NCBI GenBank assembly: GCA_022495995.1
Contig: JAFEMH010001468.1
Location: forward strand, 248,001 to 312,000
Source: Adenophora triphylla var. japonica
Taxonomy: Eukaryota; Streptophyta; Magnoliopsida; Asterales; Campanulaceae
Reading direction: 5' to 3'
Length of the DNA stretch: 64,000 nucleotides
In this document: piece after piece, positions 21,115-32,376 of the stretch
Position numbering within the stretch: position 1 is the stretch's first letter
Layout of the letters: the number at the start of each line of letters is the position of its first letter
The notes under the pieces: model-generated
Databases searched by the model: none
The model's input: only the letters and a program-made list of their open reading frames with translations
Told to the model about the DNA's origin: nothing
Position numbers and translations under genes: made by a program

Positions 21115-21589
21115 CGTGACATATATGAACAACGTACTTTTGTACTCATTATCAAATAATGCAACAAATTTATTTTTTACTTATGGTAATAGAGTTGATA
21201 ATGTGGCCGACATTGCCACTTCAGCGATATGTTACTGCCACGTCATCAACACCATTAGTTTCTTGACATCGTGAGTAAAAAAAGAATTTCATTACTTAAT
21301 AACGAGTGCAAAGGTATGTTGCGTAAATCTTATACTAACGAGTATATTTGAAAACTAGAGTCAAGTAAGTTGTATGGATTGATAATTTTCCACAATGGGA
21401 TTATAGATTTTATTTTAATTTTTGTATGCAGCTAAATTCATACAAGTATACGAGCAGTATACAATATCGCAACCAATAATACCAGTAACCATGTAACCCA
21501 TTGTATTCCCTCTGCCACCAAACCTTGGCCTAAAATCTGATTATTGAGTTAGTATCAATTTATTGACCTAACTGACTTAACATATTTAC
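21115..21589. other. Short spacer between retrotransposons
   Basis: No gene seen. A minus-strand ORF reaching 21167 is mostly LTR sequence and is not credible. Around 21200-21260 the words GCCGACATTGCCAC and TGCCACGTCATC occur, but no element ends were recognised. Confidence 0.5.
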
Positions 21590-22449
21590 TGATGAGCCCG
21601 AACCTGCTGGACCGGGCCCACGCTCGATCTGGTCTAAGGAACCGGTGACATGGCATTTCCTAGACCGCTGAGGTGAAGACCGCGGACAGATAGGCCTTGA
21701 GGTTAAGACCGCGTTCTTCCCCGCTTAATCCTCCTCAAAGACCGGAGGGATCCTGATCGCAGGATTGGTGCCCGCAGGAGGTATGACCGCTCCATCCGTG
21801 CCCGCGTCAAATACCTTTGACCGCGCCCAAGATGTTGACCGCGGGCTCATACCTGCCTCCCGGTTATCCCACCTGCCTCCCGGTTAATGTCAAGCCTTAC
21901 TGAGCAAGTTAGCTTACTAGCTCTGACATGCAAGTTGCCGGCTCCCCCATCACGCATTTAATGCGGCTCAGTCAGGCGCCTACTATTTCATTTAATGCGC
22001 CAAGCCATATACACGGCTCATGTCCCTTTCAGCCATGCCCCCTCTGGAGTCAATGTTCCCTCCCTGACAGGGCCAATTAGCTGCGGACACGTGTAGGAGG
22101 TCAAATACCAAAGTGCCCTCTAAGGCTGATCTCATTGCTTACCTCAACAAGCATCTCTCCATTGCCTATAAATAGAAGACCTTTGTCCCCTTGGGCAAGG
22201 TATGTTAAAAATATATTGAGTAAGCCATATTATTCTCAAACCCTAAACACTTACACACACTTAAGGTATTCCAAGCCTTATTTACTCAGGAATCTTACTC
22301 TCACACCCGAGGGCCTGAGTTGGATTAACATCCAACTTTGACCTTAACGGTGCTTCATTTGTGTTGTGTTTTTGGTACATCAAACCACCAAATATATCCT
22401 GCCAGATATCCTTGAACCGCTTCTGACCCTGAAAAGCTTGGCGTCATCA
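21590..22449 (+). mobile_element. 5' LTR of gypsy element 1
   Basis: 860 bp, with ends forming an inverted repeat: TGATGAGCCC at the start and TTGGCGTCATCA at the end. A TATA box (TATAAATAGA) lies at 22167-22176. The base composition, rich in GACCGC/GCCCGC words, differs sharply from the copia neighbours. Confidence 0.85.
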
Positions 22450-22450
22450 G

Positions 22451-22468
22451 TGGTTCCATTGCCGGGAA
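22451..22468 (+). other. Primer binding site of gypsy element 1
   Basis: TGGTTCCATTGCCGGGAA follows the LTR by one base, in the place and form of gypsy primer sites. It resembles the tRNA-Asp-type TGGCGCCGTTGCCGGGGA with several changes; the tRNA assignment is tentative. Confidence 0.65.
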
Positions 22469-22584
22469 ACGACTTTCATTTGTTTTCTTGTTGAAAAATC
22501 TTTGTTTTCAAGACACCTCTCGTGTCCTAAACAAACCGACTGTCGAAAGGCTCTTCTTTTTTCCCACCATCTTCTTTACAGAAT

Positions 22585-25352
22585 ATGTCTAGAATCTTGG
22601 AAAACGCCGGTCATCTGACCTTAGAAAAGGATGACCAGGCCTCACCCTCCACTATCAATAAAGATAAGCAAACCAACTATGTTTTTAACCGAATGGGGGC
22701 CCATTCTCAGCCACAACACAGCCTCTCCCCTGGTCAGAAGGCTATACACAAACTAACAGACCAGATACGAGCTGAGAAAGCCCAAGACCTCCTAAACAAT
22801 AGCCCAAAAACTCCCCAAGCTCCTATAAAAAACACCACCTTAAACACTCCACTATCCCCATAGCAAATCCTGAGGAGGCAAGAGATTCTGGCCTCCAAAT
22901 CCAAGCTGATCGCTGAGGCCATGGCCGTCGGCGATGCTCAAATGGAGATGTTTGAGATAGAGGCAAACGGCGGACTGCAGTTCCCACAAGGGTCACAAAG
23001 GTTCACCCAACTAGCACCCGCTAAATCGCTTGCTAGTCAAGCTAGGGGGAAAACAGGGTTGAACCAACCCTTGATCGCGGAAAGCCGGCCAGATGCAGTG
23101 TGGTGCATGTGGAGGACAGCGAGGAAGTTGGGGAAGAAGCACAATCAAACCGCCGTGCGAAGTCCCACGCCAGACCCTTGGCTCCGGCCAAGGAGAAGGC
23201 CGTGACTCCACGTGCCAAAAAACAGAAGGTTGATAATCAGAGCCCTGAGTTTGTTGAGTTTATGCAAAAGATGTGGGAAACCCACCAAAAGGCAGCCCAG
23301 AGGTGTGGCCGCACCATGGACGCCTTCAGCGATAAGATCGCGCGGGCACCTATTCAGAGGGGCAAGCCCCCCCAGATGGACACCTATGATGGCTCCAAAA
23401 ATGCCAAGAGCCATATGGGACGATTTGAGGGACAAATGGCTCTATTCTCCGCGGATGAGTCCGTGATGTGCAAAGCCTTGGCTGCAACTTTCACGGGCAA
23501 GGCCCTATCTTGGATGTTAGCTCTCAAGCCCCGGTCCATCCAATCATTCAGCCAGTTTAGAAGCATCTTTCTCAATGCCTTTGCTGGGGCAGGTGTGCCC
23601 GCTAGACCAAAGACAGACCTTGTCCGTGTCAAGCAGGCCCCAAACGAGCCTACAAAAGATTACATATCTCGATTCAGAAAGGTGAGCGAGGAGATTGTAG
23701 ATTTAGAGGAAGGAGACATCAGACTCTGTTTTGAGGGCGGCCTCAGCTCCTCCTTCCTCAAAATGAATTTTGCCTCCAGCCGGCCTAAAACCGTGGAGGA
23801 GATGTATGAAAGGGCATCGGCCATAGCATCCGCCGAGGAGCCCAGTGTGCCCGCTCCCCGAGCTTCAGCCAAGGAAAGGATAAGCCAAGTTCAAGAAACT
23901 ACCCCAGAGTCTGCCCGCACCAACAACCAGGGCAAAAACCGAGGCCGTGGGTCAGATAAACTCCGGAAAGCGGTGGATGACACAGTTTATACCGAACTCA
24001 CCGAGCCAAGAGTGGTAATTATGAGAGCCTCAGACTTTCCTCCTCCTCCACCAATGCTTCGAAAACCAAATGAGAGGAGCAGGGCCAAATTCTGTGAGTA
24101 TCATAATGACCACGGGCACGAAACTGAGGACTGCTTCCAGTTGAAGCGAATTATCCAGCAGAAAATCAACGACGGGGAGCTAACCAAATGGGTTAAGGGA
24201 AACAACAATTCCCCCAATAATATTAATCAGCAGCGGGCACGGAACATGCGTGGCCCCGAAAGGAATGAGAGAGACCACTACGATGATGATTTGGGGGATT
24301 ATGACATTAATTTCATTGGCGAGGAGCCTCCCTCCAACACACAGCTCTCAATTCAGATTCGTACACTGGAAATCTCAGTCCCCGCAATGACTCCGGAGGA
24401 AGAGCAAGAAATAGGGTTCAAAAAGAGTGAACTTGCCTCCTCCCTATTTCACTCTACTCAGCCGCTAACTATTCATATGAAAATCAACCGGGCCAACATA
24501 CATCGAGTTTTGGTTGATACGGGCGCGGCCAGGGACATACTCTACTATCACACGTTGGTAAGCATGAGAATGACCGAGCCTAACCTGACTCCTTATGCGG
24601 GCATGCTTGAAGGGTTTACCAACCACGCCGTGGGGGTTAAGGGGAAGATTGTGTTTGAAGTAACGATTGGGGAAAAACCCATTCAGAAGACGGCCAAAAT
24701 TACTTTCATGGTGGTCGATCTTCCTTCCCAATACAATGCCGTTCTCGACGTAACTGCTCAGGCCGAATTGGGAATAGTTGCTTCTGTTCCCCACCAAAGG
24801 GTGAAATTTAACACCCCAGGCGGGGTGGCTACCATCAAGAACCAGCCCGAGAGATTCCTCCGAGCACTTGAGGAGAAGAGAAAAGCGGATAAAGGCCAGA
24901 CATTCTGCCCGCAGAAAGAGGGCGAGGACAAATCAAAGAAAGGGAAGGCCCTGGCACTTGTGCCGGCACCCATTCCGATTGGCATGCTTTCTTTCCATAC
25001 CACTAAGGTGGAGCTCAAGACGAGCAGAAAATCTAAACAGTTGGCCCCTATTGCGGGTGGTTACATTGATCGGGGAATTGAGGGAAAAATTGACCGTGAG
25101 ACCATATATTCCATTGCAGCGCTGACTGGAGCTCAAGTCAACCCCCCAACTATTGTCATTGACTCCTTGCATAATCGTGAGATCAGCGATCTTCGACCTA
25201 ATGACGAGCTCGAGGACGTGGTCATCAACTACCACTTCCCCGAGCAAACAGTTAAGGTCGGGCTGGAAATTTACTGTGAGGAGAGAAGGATCCTCATCGA
25301 GTTCCTTAGAGCAAATTGTGATGTGTTCGCTTGGAGGGTGGAGGATATGTAG
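22585..25352 (+). pseudogene. Gypsy element 1 gag-protease
   Basis: The gene begins at the ATG 22585 (MSRILENAGHLTL). It meets an in-frame TAG at 22861, then shifts frame between about 23100 and 23200 into a long open stretch of 750 codons. In that stretch the retrotransposon gag domain covers roughly residues 95-250 (MDTYDGSKNAKSHMGRFEGQ; ALAATFTGKALSWML; FASSRPKTVEEMYERA). A zinc-binding CEYHNDHGHETEDC follows, and the aspartic protease has its DTG at residue 473 (VLVDTGAARDILYY). The capsid packages the RNA and the protease matures the polyprotein. Only two lesions separate it from an open frame. Confidence 0.9.
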
Positions 25353-28300
25353 GGAATCAGCGAGGACGTGATCCTCCATAAAATCAATGATGACCTATCC
25401 TTCAAGAACATTCATAAAAAATCAAGGTACTTCTCCCCGGAGAAAGAAATCGCGATCAAGGAAGAAGTGGAAAAATAGCTCAAAGCTGGGATAATAAAGG
25501 AGATCTCCTACCCCAAATGGCTAGCAAACGTCGTAATGGTCAAAAAATCCAACGGCAAGTAGAGGATGTGTGTTGACTTCACGGATCTCAACAAGGCATG
25601 CCCCAAAGACTGCTTCCCTCTTCCTCGCATAGACAGATTGGTGGATTCAATAGCCGGTCACAGAGTATTGAGCTTCATTGATGCATACTCCGGCTACCAT
25701 CAGATCCAGATGGCTCCTGAAGATGTCCGCTCCGTAGCTTACATCGCTGCGGGCAAGACTTATTGCTACACAATGATGCCCTTTGGGCTAAAAAACGCAG
25801 GAGCCACCTATCAACAAATGGTCAATCTGGTCTTCAAAAACCAACTAGGCAGAAACCTTGAGGCCTACATTGATGACATGGTTATAAAAACAAAGGAAAA
25901 CTCCCACGAGCTCGACTTGGAGGAAACCTTCCAAAACTTGCGCCGCAATAACATGAAACTAAATCCCCTTAAATGTGCCTTTGGGATAAAGGCGGGCATG
26001 TTCCTTGGATTCATGGTCAACCAGCGAGGAATAGAGGCTAATCCCGAAAAAATTCAAGCACTGTTGGACATGAAACCTCCTGCTTGCGTAAAGGATGTAC
26101 AGAAACTCAATGGTCGCATCACCGCACTTGGCCGCTTCATCTCGCGGTCAGCAGAGAGATGCCTCCCCTTCTTCAAAACTCTAAAAGGGGGGAAGAGATC
26201 TGATGAATTTGCATGGAGTCATGAGTGCCATCAAGCTTTTGAAGAAGTCAAGACATACCTCGGGCAGCCACCCCTATTTCTCAAAGAGCTTCCTATGCCC
26301 TAGGAAGAACTCTTCTGTTTTTAGCAGAGCATCGATCCGGGCAAGAGCTGCTGTTCTTGTAAGGGAGGATAATGACTCCCAAAAACCAGTTTATTATGTA
26401 TCTAAGGCATTGTCCGCCGTAGAGGGGCATTATCTTAATATAGAGAAGTTAGCTTACGCCTTGCTTGTATTCGCTCGAAAATTAAGAGCCTACTTTTCTG
26501 CACACCCTATTACTGTACTCACTGAGGCCCCGCTTAGAAAGGTTTTACACAAACCAGAGTCCTCGGGGAGAATGCTAGCTTGGTCTATCGAGCTCACTGA
26601 GTTCCAGATCACCTACTCCCCGAGAAAGACAATCAAAGCGCAGGCCTTAGTTGATTTTGTGGTAGAATCATCATTTAAATTGGCAGACAGCGACCTTGGA
26701 AAAAGAAAGCGGGCAGAATCAGAGGAAGACCCAGATAGCTCAAGCACCGAGATTATACGGTCAAAAGAGCATCCAGAGGAAGTGTGGAATTTATTCGTGG
26801 ACGGCTCTGCGAGCAAGTTGATAAGTGGAGCGGGCATACTCCTGATCGCACCCTGCGGGGAGACATTTAAGAGAGCCTTGAGATTCATGTTCGAGGCATC
26901 AAACAACCAAGCTGAGTATGAGGCGATTATAGCGGGCATGGAACTGGCAAGAGACTTGGGAGTTCAAAATATTGAGATCAAAAGTGACTCTCAGCTCATA
27001 GTTAATCAAATTAGGGGGGAGTATGATACTATCAACCCACTGCTAACTTAGTACTGCGATCTTGCAAAAACCATCGGTAAAAAATTTCACCTACTATGAG
27101 CTGAACCAAGTCATGAGGGAGGATAACGTGGAAGCTGACCTCCTCTCCAAAATAACCGAGCAAGAAATCATAGATTTAGAGACAGATTGTCAGATAGAAT
27201 TCATGGAGAGACCTGCTATAGATCGCATTCAGATAAGCAATATTGAGGATCAAGTAAGGGATTGGGTAGATGAAATCAAGGATTACATCGAAAAGCAGAC
27301 CCTCCCCGAGGATCCAGCAAGGGCTAGAACCATTAGAACGGTGTCCGCGAAATACCTCATCCTCGACGGGGTACTTTTTCGATGATCATTCACCAAGCCT
27401 TTGCTAAGATGTGTCAAAACTCACATGGTCACCAACTTACTCTATGAAGTTCATGAGGGAGTTTTGGGCGGACATCCAGGTGCTCGCACCCTCTGAGACA
27501 AAATCAAATTCCAAGGATTCTTTTGGCCTACAATGAGAAGAGATGCGCAGGAGTACGTAAGAAACTGTGATAAGTGCCAAAGATTTGTGGACATCCCTAG
27601 ACTACCATCAACAGAGCAAACTTTGGTCGTACCATCGTGGCCGTTTGATACGTGGGGGATTGATCTCATTGGACTATTCCCAACCGCTCGACGAAACATT
27701 AAGTATGCTGTGGTGGCCATGGATTATTTTACCAAGTGGACAGAGGCCAAGGGCTTAGCCACTATCTCCGAGGAGAATACCATCAATTTTGTCCACGATC
27801 ACATCTATTGCCGATTTGGAGTTCCCCGAGCAATAATTTTAGACAATGGCACCCAATTCTCTGCAAAATTCACTGCTGAGTGCGTGAGAATGAATGTGCA
27901 ACACCGTCAGTCCGCAGTTGCTTATCCTCAGGGAAATGGCCAAGCTGAGGCCGAGAACAAGCTAGTCTTGACCGCCCTAAAGAAAAACCTAGAGGGACGA
28001 GGAGGACGATGGTTGGACGAGCTCCAGACCGCATTATGGGTTGTCCACACCACTATAAGAAATTCTACAGGAGAAACTCCTTTCTCGCTCACGTATGGGT
28101 CAGAGGCAATGGCTCCAGTGGAGGTAGCCCTACCCTCATACAGAGTCACATACTTCGATGAGTCTCAAAATGAGGCAAACAGAAGGTGTGACCTGGACGA
28201 TCTCGAAGGAAGGAGAATGCGGGAAAATGAAAAAATGGTGAACTACAAGCAAAAGGCGAAGAAGCACCACGATAAAAGAGTAAATAGGAGGAGTTTTTCA

Positions 28301-28494
28301 GTTGAGATTGGGTACTCAGAAACGTAGAGGTCCAAGGGACCCAACCTGGTTTCAACGAACTGTCCCCGAAATGGGAGGGACCATATGAGGTCACCAAAAT
28401 AATCAAGGAGGGCACCTACATATTGCGAACAAAGGAAGGAAAAGAGCTCAAGCATGCTTGGAATAGTGACCTCCTTAGAAAGTACTTTTTTTGA
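25353..28494 (+). pseudogene. Gypsy element 1 pol: RT, two RNases H, integrase
   Basis: Pol continues in the gag frame through TAG stops at about 25350, 25479 and 25561. RT (MCVDFTDLNKACPKDCFPLP) has YIDDM at 25866-25877. A frame break near 26300 precedes the gypsy RNase H (YYVSKALSAVEGHYLNIEKL). The extra Tat RNase H lies at about 26780-27050. TAG near 27049, a frame change and a TGA near 27383 follow. Integrase has the zinc finger (HEGVLGGHPGARTL..CDKCQ) and a complete D,D,E set (WGIDLIG, LDNGTQF, GNGQAEAENK). A last break near 28320 precedes the C-terminal LLRKYFF stop at 28494. Confidence 0.9.
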
Positions 28495-29583
28495 AATCTT
28501 TGTAAATTTTTGGAAGGAGTATAGACCCCTATATATTAGTATGAAGTTGCTATCAAATTTTTGTGCAAAACTGTTGTGACTTTACTCCCACCAGCCTCAA
28601 AAGCTAGAGTGGATGCCCGCAAGCGGATGCCAGTGGGTTCAAGAGCCAACATATGAGCTCCTACCTACTGATGCGCAAAGATCCATTAAGATCCGCAAGC
28701 CTATATGGGTACAAAGGCCGTTAAGCCCGTACTCGTTCGCGGGGAGGATACTCTGTCCTGCCGCGTGACACCACCAAGAAAAAGTGGATATAGATGCCAG
28801 TGGTGACAAAGGCCATAGCCCGGACCCACTCAGTGCGCGAAGGCCCTCGTTAGGGCCGTTACTCACATGCATGTATGTAACAAAGGCCTACATATAAGCC
28901 CGTTTACCTGATCGCCACAAGACCCTCACAAAAAACTCTAAGGAGTTCTGAATAAAGGGTCAAAAAGCGTGAACCACCAATAAGTGGATACAGATGCCGG
29001 TAGGTTAAAGGGCCGCTATGCTAAATATGCTCCTACCTACTGTTACGTAGAATATAGCCTCACGGCCACCCTCTACATGCCCTATGAAAGTAGCTTGCCT
29101 TGGCTGCTTTTGACTTACACCACAGCTCGCAAGGCTAGGAATAAGTGTAAATGGATGGGAGTGATCAAAAGAGTTTAACAAAGTCAAATAGACAAACCGG
29201 GGTTAAGGCCTCAAAGTTTGCGCAAGGCTAAACAAACGCGATCACAGAGAAATAGGACTGACTCTCACAAAAAGCCCAAGGGGTTTTGAATAAAGAGTTA
29301 GGAAAACTCAAAAAATGCGGGCAAAGGGCCTATTAAGCTTTTGACCGCAGAAGGAGAGTATAAAGTTTAATTGCAAGTCAAAAATGCTGAAAAAAGAGCA
29401 TGAATGCAAGTATCAAGGTACTCAAAAATTGCAAACACTCAAAACAGCCTACAAGACAAGCAATTAAGAGAATAGTTACGAAAAATTCTTCTATTGATAG
29501 AAAAACTTTACAAAGTCCTATCAATCTATTACATAAACAGAAAGAAAAAATCCTAAGCTAAAGGAGCTTGGTCCTTGGGGTCT
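28495..29583 (+). other. 3' region of gypsy element 1 between pol and the antisense gene
   Basis: Non-coding in the sense direction. It holds loosely repeated phrases: GTGGATA.AGATGCC..G near 28615, 28775 and 28985, GAGCTCCTACCTACTG near 28655 (again as GCTCCTACCTACTG near 29030), and a pair of GGGTTTTGAATAAAG-like words near 28945 and 29285. Such hypervariable 3' regions are typical of Tat elements. Confidence 0.6.
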
Positions 29584-32315
29584 TCAGTGACCATATCTGT
29601 GGCCGCACCCCCCTGTACCCGCTTCTGAAGTTGGGGTGGGTGAAGGAAGGCAGGTCACAAGAATATCTGTAATAGGATCGAAGGAGGGCTCAGCGGAGAT
29701 CGGAGTTGGGGCTGCCCGCGGAGGAAAAAGATCACCTATGGCAGGCCCATTTGGAAGAACGCGAGCAAGGGCATCCCCCAAACGTAGCTCCTCATTCCCG
29801 AACCTCAGGGCGTCCACCTCAGCAATCAGGCCAAATGGCAGTTACTTCGGCCACAGGAGGCAAGGAGGCCGCTGCGGCCAGCTCCAAACCCTTGACCTCA
29901 TCCGCGGACAAAGGAACTAACGCATGCCCGGGCAGGCACTCCGCGTCAGTAGCAACCAGTGAGCCGATCACGACCAACTGAGCAGCGAGCATCATAGCCT
30001 CCCTCTCCAACTGAAACTGCCTAAGTGGGAGCAGCTGCTCGGAGATTTCATCAACTTTGGCCTCCAGAGTGGAGATAGTGGTCTTGGATACCTCCAGCCT
30101 TTTGCACAGCTCGGCATTCCTTGGCTCCCACTCTGCTCTCTTGCCCCAGAGCTCATCCATCTCCCCCTTAGCTTTTCTCAAGCTATCATCCACCTCCGTC
30201 AACTGTTCCTGAAAACCCTTTAAATCAGCCTCCTTAGTGGAGAGGGTTTTCTCCTTGTCTTCAAGAAGGGAGTTCAGGGTCTGGACCTTCTCCTCCAGCT
30301 CTCCTTGCTCGCGGAGTTTGATCGCCAGGATCTTGACTTTCTCATCCACCTCGGCGGTCAGGCCATCGCAGCTCTCTCGCAGCCTCAACACTTTATTGCT
30401 CACCTGCGAGGAGAGAGAGCAAGGGTTAGACAAAGATCGCAAGAGGGAAAGTGTGAAAGCAATGAGACAAGCGATTCCCTACCTCGGTCAGGGCAAGGCC
30501 TATATCCCCCTCCAAGGTAGAGGCATTCTCTTGGGCAGCTACCCCCTTGTAGAAATTCGGGGAGTAGAGCCGGTTGATAAGGCCAATCCCCACGGAGTTG
30601 TTGTTGGCATTCCGGGCATATAGATCCACCCCGGTGACTGCGGGCACGTCAGATAGCCTTTTTCTGATGGCCAGCGTCTCCTCGCGAGTAACCAGGGGGG
30701 CCACCGAATAGGAGACTGAGCAGATTGAGCCCCCTACGGGGGGAGAAGTGGATGAGACCGCAGCGGGGGCAGTAGTAGCCCGGAGAGGTGCATCCCCAAT
30801 TTTCTGAAGCTTGGACCCTCTTTGTCCATGCCCCAACTCTCCGTCCATTTCGTTCCTTTTCTTGGGCTCTTTGGTATGCCCAGAAGAAATTGTGCGGCCA
30901 GGAGAGGTGAAGGCACGAACGACGTGGGCAGGAGGAGGACCCTTTGGGGGTGCAGGCAGTTCCCCGGTTGTGGGGATAACTTTTGGGCAGGTCAGAGGTT
31001 CACCGGTCTTCCTATTGGCAATGGGCATAGTGGCACCCTTGCCCGCTGCCCCAGACATTTCAGCTTGCCTCCTAGCGGCAGCTTCCTTATTGGCGTTCAT
31101 GTTCTTGGCCTTCATCTGAGCAGCACTTAGGGGGGCCATCAGAAATTGTACTCTTCGGGGTCTACTCTGAAAGGAAAGAAAAATGGTTAGAAGGCAGTTC
31201 GAAAAATCAAAAAGCAATAGAAAAAAGTGCAGTATCATAAGGAGTCAGAGACCAATCAATTTTGGAGGCACGCATTCAGCGCCCAGCATGCAGGTCTTAC
31301 AATCGGCCTCAAACTGATAAAACTCTTGCACCCTCCAATAAGGGTCACGAGGCTGGGCCTCTATCTCTACTCTAGGGGCATATGGGGCGCCCTACCTTCG
31401 AGGAACCACCCCTGAGTAGACGAGCAGGGGCTCAAACTCAACAATTGCACCCACATCATATACGGGCTCCACATCATCGGCTACGAACGGGGCCTGATAG
31501 GACTCCAGGGAAATTCGCAGAGCCTCGGAATGAGATGGATCAGGGTAGTTCTTATTGGACAACTTCATTGGGACTGGATTTGAAGGTCTAGGGAAGTGCC
31601 AGCCAAACCTAGACTCTATGACCAAGATATCCCTCTGGTTCAATTGGTCAAATTTATTGGAGGGAGGAGAGAAGGTCCGAGCAGAGTAATTCCTAGCCTT
31701 CAGACTCAGGTTCCCATTGGAGATTTGGTTCTGGTAGTAGGCATAAAGCCCAGAAAGAGTTAGTTCATGGCCCAAGACCCGGCAAGCAGTTATAAAGGAG
31801 ACAAGGGCCCTGATGGCATTGGGAGTCAGGTGCATGGGCAGGCAGCTATTGAACTCCAGAAAGAAATAAAAGAACGGATCCAAGGGAAGTCTGAGGCCAT
31901 TTTCAAATTTGGCCCTGTAGAAAATACAGGCTCTATTGTCCTCGCGGACATCTGCTACTGTTTCTGGCCGCAGTTTGTCCTTCCCATTTATCTGTACATG
32001 GCCAAGGGTGCGGACACGGAAGGCTTTGGGATCAACGTTATAAGTCTCGTATATCTCCTCCTCCCAGTTTTTGGTAGCCACTTCTTTGGTTTTTCTCTTT
32101 CGGCCGCGGCCAGGGTTTGCTTCCACAGCTGGTCGCTTGCCTTTATTTCGGGCAGGGGCCACCTCCTCGGAATCATCCTCGAAGGCATCAACAATTTCTG
32201 TTGCCCTCTGGGCAGTACCTGGGGCCATTCTATCTCCCTGCTCGCGGTCATCCTCCTCGGTCGCCGAGCTCCCTGAGACAAAGAGACCAGTGGAGGAACC
32301 CCTTGAGTGGGCCAC
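29584..32315 (-). pseudogene. Antisense gene in gypsy element 1 (putative gypsy-type transposon domain plus coiled coil)
   Basis: Read against the element. The first exon starts at ATG ending 32315 (MAHSRGSSTGLF) and carries a basic KGKRPAVEANPGRGRKRK stretch. It also has the family domain known as putative gypsy type transposon (FYRAKFENGLRLPLDPFF; LPMHLTPNAIRALVSF; ACRVLGHE), with one in-frame TAG at about 31392, and continues to EFYQFEADCKTCML. A middle exon (about 31166-30483) is low-complexity. The last exon (30403 downward) is a long coiled coil (VSNKVLRLRESCDGL.. LEEKVQTLNSLLEDKE), with a break near 29818. The 79-bp intron between the last two exons has clean GT-AG ends in phase 0. The function is unknown; similar antisense genes occur in other Tat elements. 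Confidence 0.75.
30404..30482 (-). other. Predicted intron of the antisense gene
   Basis: On the minus strand, ACCGAG is followed by GTAGGG, and after 79 bases TCCTCGCAG precedes GTGAGCAAT. Both junctions are phase 0, and the reading frames on both sides are long and open. A second acceptor of good quality (CCTTTCAG ending at 31167) marks the start of the middle exon; its donor is less clear. Confidence 0.75.
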
Positions 32316-32376
32316 CTCAGGTTCATTCCCCCGTCTCCGGTCACCTCAAAATTCAGAGGCTCTAGCTCCTCACTAC

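Larger units (their letters stand above)
21590..32376 (+). mobile_element. Tat-type Ty3/gypsy element 1, 3' end missing
   Basis: A 5' LTR, PBS, gag-protease, RT, two RNase H domains, integrase, a long 3' region and a spliced antisense gene lie in order. The second, archaeal-type RNase H (FVDGSAS.., NNQAEYEAI, SDSQLIVNQI) is the mark of the Tat lineage. No second copy of the LTR was found downstream; the element stops abruptly at 32376, where element 2 begins. The coding region has stops and frame breaks but is much better preserved than that of element 2. Confidence 0.88.

Noticed and set aside
7576..21119. TSD for the Sirevirus-like element
   Set aside because: GTTAG and CGTGA do not match; a similar GTACTCRTTA word occurs near both flanks but at different offsets.
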